Shown here piece after piece: positions 8,184 to 16,929 of a stretch of 64,000 nucleotides of DNA (the stretch's first letter is position 1; each line of letters starts with the position of its first letter). Both the position numbers and the translations under genes were made by a program. The notes below the pieces were generated by a model. It did no database searches. It was given only the letters and a program-made list of their open reading frames with translations, and had not been told where the DNA came from. Source of the DNA: Dryocola clanedunensis (GTDB lineage Bacteria > Pseudomonadota > Gammaproteobacteria > Enterobacterales > Enterobacteriaceae); the NCBI RefSeq assembly GCF_025215155.1, contig NZ_JALHAM010000121.1; one strand, 5' to 3'.

Positions 8184-9269
8184 TCAATCATAAACATCTT
8201 TATTTTGTGAAAGGCTTGTGATCATTGCGGAAAAAAAGAACATAACAGGAATTGCTATTGGCAGAAGTGAAAATCCATTAATATAATAAGGGAAATAAAC
8301 AAACCAAACAGTACCTCTGGATATAAAAGTGATAAAAAGTAGCAACAATAACTGAAGGAAAGTACCGAACCAACCTAACTCCAATCCATATATGACAACC
8401 ACACTATGCGCACCAATCCCTATATGTTCTAAACTGTTCCCTAACCCTACACCTAACATTTGATTTTCAATCGATAGTTTATTAAAACCATCAATAAAAA
8501 GATCAATTATATAAAACTTCGTTCGAAAACTACCATCTTCCATCAAATAATGCATCGAAATTGAGATCAAAAAGACAAATACACCAACAATAATTATTTT
8601 ATTAAACTTGTTAAACCGCCAAAAAAGAACAAAGAACTCCACTGCAAGCAAACTTATGACAGATGCTCTTGAAAAAGTCATAACTGTTGCCAAGTATAAG
8701 AAAAATGTAATTAATTTAATCCTCACATGAAACTGTGTTTTAATATATTTTAAAGCACCGTATGAAACAGCTAAAGCAACTCCAACAAAATTTGAATCCT
8801 CAAACATTAAGCTATTATCTTTAAACCTGTAAAAATAAGGATTCCCAGGAAAAGCTTGTTCCATATTAGGATGGAAAAATCGCCACACTCCGTCTATAAG
8901 AGAATAAATTATTATTAACCATGCAATTTTTTTTATAATGAATATTTTGCGTTCAGCAGTATCTTTATATGAAAGAAAAAACACACCAATATATAGCAGA
9001 AGGCATAAAGAAAAATTCCATAAAACACCAGTATTAGCACCGACAATACCCTGAAGAACAATTAAAATAACTGATAGTACTATTACAGCAAAAAAGCCTA
9101 TAAGAAAGAGATTCGGGAACCTGACTTTGTCCGAAAATACATATAGAAAAGATAATATAATAACAAATGGTCCAATGAGATAGATTGGTTGTGCAACTAA
9201 CCCTGAGAAATAAAATACGCTAGCAACACCGGCCCAATAGACCAACCTACTATTAGTATTGGTAGTCAT
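8184..9269 (-). CDS. wzy: Probable O-antigen polymerase (Wzy)
   Basis: This 361-residue protein is almost entirely made of hydrophobic segments, about ten or more. The longest non-hydrophobic part lies between roughly residues 130 and 165, the usual topology of Wzy. Wzy proteins share little sequence, so the call rests on topology, AT-rich codon use, and position: it is the only other polytopic protein in the cluster beside the flippase at 10414-11628. It would join lipid-linked repeat units at the periplasmic face. The ATG overlaps the stop of the preceding gene by four bases (ATGA), showing translational coupling. It is the last gene of the O-antigen operon before gnd. Confidence 0.8.
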   Translation of the reverse strand: MTTNTNSRLVYWAGVASVFYFSGLVAQPIYLIGPFVIILSFLYVFSDKVRFPNLFLIGFFAVIVLSVILIVLQGIVGANTGVLWNFSLCLLLYIGVFFLSYKDTAERKIFIIKKIAWLIIIYSLIDGVWRFFHPNMEQAFPGNPYFYRFKDNSLMFEDSNFVGVALAVSYGALKYIKTQFHVRIKLITFFLYLATVMTFSRASVISLLAVEFFVLFWRFNKFNKIIIVGVFVFLISISMHYLMEDGSFRTKFYIIDLFIDGFNKLSIENQMLGVGLGNSLEHIGIGAHSVVVIYGLELGWFGTFLQLLLLLFITFISRGTVWFVYFPYYINGFSLLPIAIPVMFFFSAMITSLSQNKDVYD

Positions 9270-10417
9270 GCTCTATTTACTCTCTGAATAGCATTACATA
9301 TATAGTCATCATCATTATTTTCAAGTGCGAATTCGCTGACACATAAATCACGTTCATAAGCATGGTCATCTACGCCTAAAATTATATTATTCATTGCAGC
9401 TTTCAGATCGGAATATTTGTAAGCCTGTTCCCCAGGCGTATATTCATCATATTCAAAATACATTTCTCTATTTATAAGGTAGTTTTCTTTATCAAAACAG
9501 AAAAATATAATAGGACGGTCTAAGTATAAATAATCGAAATATATTGAAGAATAATCAGTAATTAAGCAGCTGGAAGAAAACAGCAATAAATTTGGATCTA
9601 CCTGATTACTGATGACCATTATGTTATCAAAGTTCAAATCTATATTTAATTTAGTAGATGAATGTAGCTTTAACATTAAAAGACTATTATTCTCATAAAG
9701 AAATCTATTAAGATCTGCGAAATCAATACCAGATGCATTAATAAAATCACCTCCGTCATCGCGCCATGTAGGAGCATAAAGAAATATCTTTTTATATTTT
9801 CTGTCAAACGTAAGAGGTGTGCTTTTGATAAGAGCTCCTACTCGGGGATAACGAGCATGAACAATTGCACTGTTGGGGACTCTGAATGCTTTGGAAAAAG
9901 AATACTCGGTAACAAACTTACTTGGAGATAATAATAAGTCAGGTCTGGTATGCTGAGAGCCATTAATGAATCGAGTAATTATATTAGCATCTTTAAACTT
10001 TTTGACTAAAGGGAATGAGTTTATATCGAATTCAATTTTTTTTAATGGTACACCATGCCATAGATTGACTTTAAATGCGCCATTTGATGTGTAAAAATTA
10101 ATATCAGAAAGATAAGAGGAATAAATATAAACCCCCCCAACAATACTATAATACAAGCCTTTTATACTAAAAGCATAATATGCACGACCATACATGCTGG
10201 CCTCTTTTACAGATTTTTTATTTTTTGATATCCATACAGGAAATATGTCCTCCCTTAATTGACAGTGCTCAAATAAATAACGTGAGTTATCATTAAACAC
10301 TCCAAAACTCCCAAAAACCCATATAGAATTGTCTCTGGATATCAGTCCCGAAAACAAATATAAAATACGACCAAGAATAACTTTTACAAACGTAAAAGCT
10401 TTGCGGGTTATAATCAT
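9266..10417 (-). CDS. CDP-glycerol:glycerophosphotransferase family protein
   Basis: The 383-residue protein matches the TagB/TagF type of glycerophosphotransferase. Visible motifs are WVFGSFGVFNDNSRYLFEH near residue 33, the NLWHGVPLKK histidine motif at about 117, YAPTWRDDGGDF at about 212, and LITDYSSIYFDYLYLDRPI at about 285. These are the conserved regions of the family. Such enzymes move glycerol phosphate from CDP-glycerol onto an acceptor; here the acceptor is inferred to be a sugar of the O-antigen repeat. The gct gene at 19050-19445 supplies CDP-glycerol. Four-base overlaps with both wzx upstream and wzy downstream tie it into the operon. It could use another CDP-polyol, but gct favours glycerol. 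Confidence 0.88.
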   Translation of the reverse strand: MIITRKAFTFVKVILGRILYLFSGLISRDNSIWVFGSFGVFNDNSRYLFEHCQLREDIFPVWISKNKKSVKEASMYGRAYYAFSIKGLYYSIVGGVYIYSSYLSDINFYTSNGAFKVNLWHGVPLKKIEFDINSFPLVKKFKDANIITRFINGSQHTRPDLLLSPSKFVTEYSFSKAFRVPNSAIVHARYPRVGALIKSTPLTFDRKYKKIFLYAPTWRDDGGDFINASGIDFADLNRFLYENNSLLMLKLHSSTKLNIDLNFDNIMVISNQVDPNLLLFSSSCLITDYSSIYFDYLYLDRPIIFFCFDKENYLINREMYFEYDEYTPGEQAYKYSDLKAAMNNIILGVDDHAYERDLCVSEFALENNDDDYICNAIQRVNRA

Positions 10418-11628
10418 TTCTTGCCTTTCAATGCAGTTAAACGGATTAACATAACGATACTTTCACTAGCCAAGACTGAATAAGCAACATTTATCGGCAA
10501 GCGATTTGTACTAGTGAGAGCTATAATTAGAAACAGGATTAACTGAACAATACCTGCGTATATTACACTCTTATTTGCAACTTTTGACAATCCGAGCGGA
10601 GCTAACGCTGGATAACCAAGCATTACAGCCATCGTGTTAAATATCAGGGCAAATAAAAGAACATTTAAAATATTTGTTGCTGGTTCAAAAGCTTCGCCAT
10701 AAAGTAACTTTATTATTTCATTGCCCCAAACCCACCCAACCATACAGCCAATCATACAAATGACAAGACAGCCAATTAGAAGTCTATAAAAAACCCTATA
10801 ATCTTTTGTACGCATCATGTAGGGATATAATGCCTGGCTAACTGGTGAAAATACTTGTTGAGCGGCTTTATAGAGCTGCTCAGCTGTACTATATAATGCC
10901 ATTTGCGCAGGAGAGCCTAAATTGCCAATTAAAAGTCCGCAACCTGATGTATAAATGGCAACAAATGCTCTCGAAAAGAAGAATTCAAAACTTTTTGCCG
11001 CAATAACTTTCAAATATCGTAAGCCAACCCGTACTGGTCTAATTCTCACAACTTTTAATGCCCAATATATAAACACTGCCATAACAAATATTTGCTGTGT
11101 TGCATTAATAACCGCCAGCTTATTAATGTCTGAAGGGGATTTTATTACAATGAATATAAACAAAAGAGATAATAACTTACTTACAATTGCTATCCTACTA
11201 TATATATATAACTTTTCAAGCCCCTGGAAAAGCCATATAAAGGTAAATGCATTTGCTATAATCATTACAAAAGATATTGTAAAAAAAAGAATATGTTGGC
11301 TATAGACCTGATTAGTATTTACTAAAAAGACCATAGCTAACAGAACGGGCATTAATATTATGGTTTTAATAATGCAGCAACTATATACCAACCGCCCAAT
11401 CTCTTGACTCTTCTTTCTACCACCAGCAACAAGCTGTGGAAAATATAAATTGAAACCAAAATCAACAATCAGGTTAGCAAATTGAATTAAAACAAGTGAA
11501 TATGCATAAATACCAAAAAAATCGACCCCTAAAATACGTGTAAGATATGGGATCTGTAATAATGGAACCACGTAACTTATTAATTGCACCAACACTAGAG
11601 ATGATATATTTTTTTTCAAAGAAGCCAT
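10414..11628 (-). CDS. wzx: O-antigen flippase (Wzx)
   Basis: The 404-residue protein has about twelve hydrophobic segments and the N-terminal pattern of polysaccharide transporters (SSLVLVQLISYVVPLLQIPY, then GVDFFGIYAYSLVLIQFANL). Flippases of this type move undecaprenyl-linked repeat units across the inner membrane. It is AT-rich like its neighbours, lies 140 bases after manB, and its stop overlaps the start of the glycerophosphotransferase. Together with wzy and wzzB it makes this a Wzx/Wzy-dependent O antigen rather than an ABC-transporter one. Confidence 0.9.
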   Translation of the reverse strand: MASLKKNISSLVLVQLISYVVPLLQIPYLTRILGVDFFGIYAYSLVLIQFANLIVDFGFNLYFPQLVAGGRKKSQEIGRLVYSCCIIKTIILMPVLLAMVFLVNTNQVYSQHILFFTISFVMIIANAFTFIWLFQGLEKLYIYSRIAIVSKLLSLLFIFIVIKSPSDINKLAVINATQQIFVMAVFIYWALKVVRIRPVRVGLRYLKVIAAKSFEFFFSRAFVAIYTSGCGLLIGNLGSPAQMALYSTAEQLYKAAQQVFSPVSQALYPYMMRTKDYRVFYRLLIGCLVICMIGCMVGWVWGNEIIKLLYGEAFEPATNILNVLLFALIFNTMAVMLGYPALAPLGLSKVANKSVIYAGIVQLILFLIIALTSTNRLPINVAYSVLASESIVMLIRLTALKGKK

Positions 11629-11768
11629 GTTAGATTTAATCCAGATAAAAATGCGTATTCATACTTTTATTCTTTAGTATTATTAAACTCACCTTATGCC
11701 TTTATTATATAATTTGAACGCAGCATAAAATTCGTATCTACCAGCATGTAGTAAAGATAAACGATACA

Positions 11769-13148
11769 TCAATCCTCACTTTGTTGTAGTAAATCCAGAA
11801 TTTCCTGCGTTCGCGCCTGCATCAGCCGTTCGTTGCTGCGGGATTCCACGTTCAGGCGCACCACCGGCTCGGTGTTCGAGCTCCTCAGGTTGAAGCGCCA
11901 GTCGCCGAACGCCATGCTCACGCCGTCCGTGTTGTCGATTTCTTCGGCGTGCGGCGCAAAGTGCTGATGTACGCGCTCGATGGCGACTTTCGGGTCAGCC
12001 AGCTTGCTGTTAATTTCTCCGCTTGCGGGCCACGCCGCCATGCGGTCGCGCACCAGCTCGCCCAGGGTTTTCCCCTTCAGGCACAGCAGCTCCGTCACCA
12101 GCAGCCACGGGATCATCCCGCTGTCGCAGTAGGCGAAGTCACGGAAGTAGTGGTGGGCGCTCATCTCGCCGCCGTAAATCGCGTCTTCCTGACGCATGCG
12201 CTCTTTGATAAACGCATGGCCGGTTTTCGACATCACCGGCGTGCCGCCTGCACGCTCCACGATATCCACCGTGTTCCAGGACAGGCGCGGATCGTGAATG
12301 ATTTTTGCGCCCGGCTGTTTCTCAAGGAACGCCGACGCCAGCAGGCCAACGATGTAGTACCCCTCGATAAACTGCCCTTTCTCGTCGAACAGGAAGCAGC
12401 GGTCGAAGTCGCCGTCAAAGGCGATGCCCATGTCCGCGCCGTGTTCGATGACCGCGTTGCGGGTGTCGTCGCGGCACTCCGGCAGCAGCGGGTTAGGAAT
12501 ACCGTTCGGGAAGTTGCCGTCGGGCGTGTTGTGCACCTTGATGAAGGTCAGCGGCACGTTCATCGTTTTAAAACGCGCTTCGATGGCGTCGACAATCGGG
12601 CCAGCCGCGCCGTTGCCGGAGTTAATCACCAGCTTCAGCGGCCTGATGTTCTGCACGTTGATGTAGGAGAACAGGTGGTCAATGTAGGCTTCCACCACGG
12701 AAATCTTCTTATAGCTGCCGCGCTTCGCTTCATTTACCGGCGGGAAGTCGTTCGCTTCCGCCAGGTGCTGCACGTCGCGCAGGCCGGTGTCGCCGCTGAT
12801 TGGGCGCGCGCCCTCGCGCACCAGCTTCATGCCGTTGTAGTCCATCGGATTGTGGCTGGCGGTCACTTCAATGCCGCCGTCAACATCCAGATGCCAGGTG
12901 GCAAAGTAAATCTCTTCGGTGCCGGACAGGCCGATATCCAGCACGTCCACGCCCGCATCCTGTAAGCCGCGCGCCAGCGCCAGCTTCAGGGTTTCACTGG
13001 TCAGGCGCACGTCGCCGCCCAGCACAATCGTTTTCGGCTTCAGATACTCGCCATAGGCCCGGCCAATGCGCCACGCAATGTCTTCGTTCAGCTCTTCGCC
13101 CAGGCGGCCACGGATGTCGTAGGCCTTAAAACAAGTTAACTTTTCCAT
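11769..13148 (-). CDS. manB: Phosphomannomutase, O-antigen copy
   Basis: ManB converts mannose-6-phosphate to mannose-1-phosphate on the way to GDP-mannose. The 459-residue protein has the phosphoserine loop TASHNPMDYNG and the metal-binding DGDFDR. I place the start at the ATG at 13148 (MEKLTCFKAYD), the position of known starts; the longer open frame runs back into a REP-containing spacer. From 13148 down to 11800 it is nearly identical to cpsG at 27832-29202, but the last residues differ (LDLLQQSED here, MALLNQ there). The GC-rich codon use contrasts with the AT-rich genes on both sides. Confidence 0.95.
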   Translation of the reverse strand: MEKLTCFKAYDIRGRLGEELNEDIAWRIGRAYGEYLKPKTIVLGGDVRLTSETLKLALARGLQDAGVDVLDIGLSGTEEIYFATWHLDVDGGIEVTASHNPMDYNGMKLVREGARPISGDTGLRDVQHLAEANDFPPVNEAKRGSYKKISVVEAYIDHLFSYINVQNIRPLKLVINSGNGAAGPIVDAIEARFKTMNVPLTFIKVHNTPDGNFPNGIPNPLLPECRDDTRNAVIEHGADMGIAFDGDFDRCFLFDEKGQFIEGYYIVGLLASAFLEKQPGAKIIHDPRLSWNTVDIVERAGGTPVMSKTGHAFIKERMRQEDAIYGGEMSAHHYFRDFAYCDSGMIPWLLVTELLCLKGKTLGELVRDRMAAWPASGEINSKLADPKVAIERVHQHFAPHAEEIDNTDGVSMAFGDWRFNLRSSNTEPVVRLNVESRSNERLMQARTQEILDLLQQSED

Positions 13149-14329
13149 GATTACCCCTTCTTCAGGCAACGGTTCGCCCTGACCCCGCAGGGCCATATTG
13201 AATAAATTCACAGGTCGGATAAGCGCAGCGTCATCCGACAAAGTCGGTAAAGGTCAGACGCGCCCGTACCGGTCTTTGAAACGGACGATGTCGTCTTCTT
13301 CGAGGTAGGTGCCGGAGCGCACTTCGATCAGGTCGAGCGGGATCTTGCCTGGGTTTTCCAGGCAGTGGGTCATGCCCAGCGGGATGTAGATGGATTCGTT
13401 TTCACCCAGCAGTTTGATCTCATCGCCCAGCGTCACTTTTGCGGTGCCCGCTACCACAATCCAGTGCTCGGCGCGGTGATGGTGCATCTGCAACGACAGC
13501 CCCTCACCGGGCTTCACGGTGATGCGCTTCACCTGATAGCGCTCGCCGGAATCAATCGAGTCGTACTTGCCCCACGGGCGGTACACTTCGCGATGGTTGT
13601 GGTGCTCGTGGCGGCCGTCGTGTTTGATCTGCTCGACGACTTTTTTCACGCTCTGCACGTGGTCACGGTCGGCAATCAGCACGGCGTCTTTGGTCTGCAC
13701 GACGATCAGGTCTTTGACGCCAACCGTGGTGACCAGGCCAGACTCAGCGTAGATATAGCTGTTTTCGGTATCGTGGCTGATCACGTCGCCGTGGTGCACG
13801 TTACCTTCATTGGTTTTAGCGCTGATGTCCCACAGGGAGGACCAGGAGCCCACGTCGCTCCAGCCCGCGTCCATCGGCACCACCACCGCATCGGCGGTTT
13901 TTTCCATTACCGCGTAGTCGATGGACTCGTCCGGGCAGGCCAGGAACGCGGCTTCGTCCACGCGCACAAAATCCAGGTCCGGGTCGACGTTCGCCATCGC
14001 GTTTTCGCAGGCCTGGAGGATATCCGGGCGGTATTTGCCCAGCTCTTCCAGGTAGCGTCCGGCACGGAACAGAAACATGCCGCTGTTCCAGTAGTATTCG
14101 CCGCAGGCGACATACTCTTCGGCGGTTGCCAGGTCAGGCTTTTCAACGAACTGCGCAACGCTGAACGCCACCGCATCCACACCCGCAGATTCGGCCTGAC
14201 CACGGCGAATATAGCCGTAGCCGGTTTCCGGCTGGTCAGGCACGATGCCAAAGGTCACCAGCTTGCCCGCCTCGGCGTGCGGCAGCGCGTTACGCACCGC
14301 GTCACGGAAGGCATCTTCGTTCTGGATAA
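11800..14329. repeat. 2,530-bp near-identical manC-manB tract, copy 1
   Basis: This segment aligns without gaps to 27854-30383 (constant offset 16,054). My hand comparison counts about 25 mismatches, roughly 99% identity. It covers nearly all of manB, the whole spacer, and the 3' three quarters of manC. Identity stops abruptly inside both genes: before 11800 and after 14329 the two loci are clearly different. Confidence 0.95.
13214..13239. repeat. REP-like palindrome in manC-manB spacer, copy 1
   Basis: GTCGGAT at 13214-13220 pairs with ATCCGAC at 13233-13239 around GCAGC-containing sequence, the core of enterobacterial REP elements. The same element is in the cpsB-cpsG spacer. Confidence 0.75.
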
Positions 14330-14678
14330 TGTGATCGGCTGCAAGCACTAATAATGAAGGGTCAGAATTCTGACAATTACGCTTAACAGCAAGTGCCGCC
14401 AACGCAATAGCAGGAGCAGTATTTCTACCCGATGGCTCTAAAATAATATTCCCAGTTAGTTTATGTAAATAACGTAGCTGTTCAGCAACAATAAATCTAT
14501 GTTGCTCATTACATATTACAAGCGGGCTATCACACTCTAAACCGTTTAAACGGTTCAAAGTGGCCTGCAACATTGTTAGCTCGCCATTTAGACATAAGAA
14601 TTGTTTTGGATAAAGCTCTCGAGATAATGGCCAAAGACGACTGCCTGTACCCCCCGACATAACAATAGGTTTAATCAT
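13254..14678 (-). CDS. manC: Mannose-1-phosphate guanylyltransferase, O-antigen copy (chimeric)
   Basis: ManC makes GDP-mannose from mannose-1-phosphate and GTP. The 474-residue protein has the nucleotidyltransferase motif SGGTGSRLWPLSRELYPKQF near residue 8, the sugar-binding FVEKPD, and a C-terminal cupin part with KPGEGLSLQMHHHRAEHW. The gene is a mosaic. Bases 14330-14678 (about the first 116 codons) are AT-richer and differ from cpsB at many positions, for example MIKPIVMSGGTG against YPVIMAGGNG. The rest is almost identical to cpsB at 29308-30744. The enzyme core is complete, so function is expected. It directly follows a glycosyltransferase gene (one base gap). Confidence 0.95.
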   Translation of the reverse strand: MIKPIVMSGGTGSRLWPLSRELYPKQFLCLNGELTMLQATLNRLNGLECDSPLVICNEQHRFIVAEQLRYLHKLTGNIILEPSGRNTAPAIALAALAVKRNCQNSDPSLLVLAADHIIQNEDAFRDAVRNALPHAEAGKLVTFGIVPDQPETGYGYIRRGQAESAGVDAVAFSVAQFVEKPDLATAEEYVACGEYYWNSGMFLFRAGRYLEELGKYRPDILQACENAMANVDPDLDFVRVDEAAFLACPDESIDYAVMEKTADAVVVPMDAGWSDVGSWSSLWDISAKTNEGNVHHGDVISHDTENSYIYAESGLVTTVGVKDLIVVQTKDAVLIADRDHVQSVKKVVEQIKHDGRHEHHNHREVYRPWGKYDSIDSGERYQVKRITVKPGEGLSLQMHHHRAEHWIVVAGTAKVTLGDEIKLLGENESIYIPLGMTHCLENPGKIPLDLIEVRSGTYLEEDDIVRFKDRYGRV

Positions 14679-14679
14679 A

Positions 14680-15888
14680 TTAAGGCCTTTGGTTTATAAC
14701 AGAATCAACAGCATCAACAAAAGGAGATAATTTCTTATCCCATAAAAACTCTGATATAACAAAACCCCTGGCATTTCCTGCTATAATATTATAATAAGCG
14801 CTATCATTAACAAGTTTGTCGAGTGTGGAAATATATTCATTAATTGTATCCGCAACTAGAATTTGTTTACCGTCTATCGCTCCTAACCCCTCAAACCCAA
14901 CGCTGGATGTAATGCATGGTAAGCCAAGAGCCATGTATTCAAGCACTTTATTTTGAATTCCAGCCCCTAACCGCACAGGACAAACGCCAATATGTCCCAT
15001 CAAAGCAGCGGCATTAATATCACTTACTTGGCCCAATGCATGTACATTATCGATACTATTAAGAAGTTGCTTATCTTTCTCCGATATTTTCCCAAGAACA
15101 TTTAATTTAACATTAAATTCACTTTTAATTTCTGGTAAGATTTTTTTGGAGAAATAAAGAACTGCATCCATGTTCTGCAGCGAATACATATTCCCAATAA
15201 AAATAAGCTCAATGGTATCATTTGGATTTATTGACCGAGGAACAAAATTCAAATGCTTTGTATCAACGCCATTTCCAAATACTTTTACATTACTATTTCC
15301 TTTAGGGTACAAATAATCACGATCCACTGGGGAAACAAATGTCACCAAATCAAATCGACTGGCCATTTTTTTTTCATATATTTCAAGCCGTTTTTGTTCG
15401 AAAGTATAGACCAATGCTTTGAAATTTATTTTACTAGCCAATTTCCTTACTCTAGAGTAATTTAATGAAATAGCATCTGTCATTTCTATAATGCTAACCC
15501 CACTATATCCTTTTACAGAATCTGCAACTCTTATCAAATGGCAAAAAACTGCATCGTGATAATGTAACTGCGACTTAATTAATTCTTTAAATTCTCTTGA
15601 ATCATAATAACAAACCTGTAGAGGCTTTTTAGAAAACAAACCTAAGAGTGTTTTGAAATAGGATTTTATTTTTGATAAATAAACACGATGTATTTCCTTA
15701 AAAACATTATCTTTAACATCAAACTTCAATTCATTATGATTTTCACAAAGACTAATAAGAGTCAATTCATAATGCTCAGAAAGAGATTTACACAACTCAT
15801 AAATTCTTAATCTATCACCACCTATTACCGGGTAAGGGAAACGCGGAGTGATAACAAGAATTTTCTTTTTGTTAACAGGGTCAACCAT
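14680..15888 (-). CDS. Glycosyltransferase family 4-like protein
   Basis: The 402-residue cytoplasmic protein has the two-domain GT-B pattern. The N-terminus ILVITPRFPYPVIGGDRLRI holds a Gly-Gly donor/acceptor loop. The C-terminal half has IFIGNMYSLQNMDAV at about residue 227 and a nucleotide-sugar region with GAGIQNKVLEYMALGLPCIT at about 320. It should add one sugar of the O-antigen repeat on undecaprenyl phosphate; donor and linkage cannot be read from sequence. The gene is strongly AT-rich. It lies between galE and manC with small gaps. Confidence 0.82.
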   Translation of the reverse strand: MVDPVNKKKILVITPRFPYPVIGGDRLRIYELCKSLSEHYELTLISLCENHNELKFDVKDNVFKEIHRVYLSKIKSYFKTLLGLFSKKPLQVCYYDSREFKELIKSQLHYHDAVFCHLIRVADSVKGYSGVSIIEMTDAISLNYSRVRKLASKINFKALVYTFEQKRLEIYEKKMASRFDLVTFVSPVDRDYLYPKGNSNVKVFGNGVDTKHLNFVPRSINPNDTIELIFIGNMYSLQNMDAVLYFSKKILPEIKSEFNVKLNVLGKISEKDKQLLNSIDNVHALGQVSDINAAALMGHIGVCPVRLGAGIQNKVLEYMALGLPCITSSVGFEGLGAIDGKQILVADTINEYISTLDKLVNDSAYYNIIAGNARGFVISEFLWDKKLSPFVDAVDSVINQRP

Positions 15889-15902
15889 GCGAAAATTCCA
15901 AA

Positions 15903-16913
15903 TTAGAAATATCCATTAGGAAAATTATTTTTCCAACGCCAGGCATCATTTAACATATCCTGTAGTGTTTTTTCTGCCGTCCACTTTAATAATCTATTAG
16001 CATTCGTAGGATCAGCCCAACATTCAGCTATATCACCGGGCCGTCTTTCTGTATAACTATGGGCGATCTTAATATTTGTTAATTTTTCAAATGTTGTAAT
16101 TAGTTCCAATACAGAATATCCTTTCCCAGTTCCAAGATTAAAACAATGAACACCTGTATTAGTTTGTAAAAAATCCAAGGAGCGGACATGCCCTGCTGCA
16201 AGATCCATTATATGGATAAAATCTCTAACCCCTGTACCATCTCTCGTTGGGTAATCATTACCATAAATGTAAAGCTGATCACGTATTCCTGCTGCAACGT
16301 CAAGTAAATAAGGCACCAGATTATTAGGTGCCCCTTTAGGTGATTCGCCAATCAACCCACTAGGATGCGCTCCAACCGGATTAAAATATCGTAATATAAC
16401 TATATCAAAATCATTAGCCTGTCCAAGGTCATTCAGTATTTGTTCTATTATATATTTACTAGTCCCATAAGGATTAGTTGTGCCACCAACTTCTGCAGTT
16501 TCGGATATTGGCACACGTTTCGGGATACCGTAAACTGTGGCGGATGAACTGAATATAAAGCGACGAACATTATGTAACTTCATTTTATGGAGTAGCGTTA
16601 ATGTTGATGCAACATTATTTAAGTAATAATTTAATACTTTTGTTTGAGATTCGGATACTGATTTAAAACCAGCAAAGTGCATAACTGCATCTATTTTATT
16701 ACAATTAAAAATATTAGATAGCAAATTTTCATCACCATAGTCACCATATATATAATTAATTGATTTTTCTGATAATTTTTCTATATGCTTTAATGCTATT
16801 TCAGAAGAATTACTGAAATTATCGATAATAATTACTTCATGCCCTTGTGCTAACAGTTCAAGCACAACGTGGGAACCAATGTATCCGGCACCACCTGTCA
16901 CTAATATTTTCAT
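15903..16913 (-). CDS. galE: UDP-glucose 4-epimerase
   Basis: GalE interconverts UDP-glucose and UDP-galactose using bound NAD. The 336-residue protein (E. coli GalE is 338) has TGGAGYIGSH at residues 6-15, the FSSSATVYG motif, catalytic YGTSKYIIEQ, and RYFNPVGAHPSG. Its place in the O-antigen cluster suggests galactose (or N-acetylgalactosamine, if it accepts the acetylated form) in the repeat unit. The gene is AT-rich, so it is not simply a copy of the housekeeping galE of the gal operon. Seventeen bases separate it from the upstream glycosyltransferase. Confidence 0.93.
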   Translation of the reverse strand: MKILVTGGAGYIGSHVVLELLAQGHEVIIIDNFSNSSEIALKHIEKLSEKSINYIYGDYGDENLLSNIFNCNKIDAVMHFAGFKSVSESQTKVLNYYLNNVASTLTLLHKMKLHNVRRFIFSSSATVYGIPKRVPISETAEVGGTTNPYGTSKYIIEQILNDLGQANDFDIVILRYFNPVGAHPSGLIGESPKGAPNNLVPYLLDVAAGIRDQLYIYGNDYPTRDGTGVRDFIHIMDLAAGHVRSLDFLQTNTGVHCFNLGTGKGYSVLELITTFEKLTNIKIAHSYTERRPGDIAECWADPTNANRLLKWTAEKTLQDMLNDAWRWKNNFPNGYF

Positions 16914-16929
16914 TTTGGCTCCAAATTTT

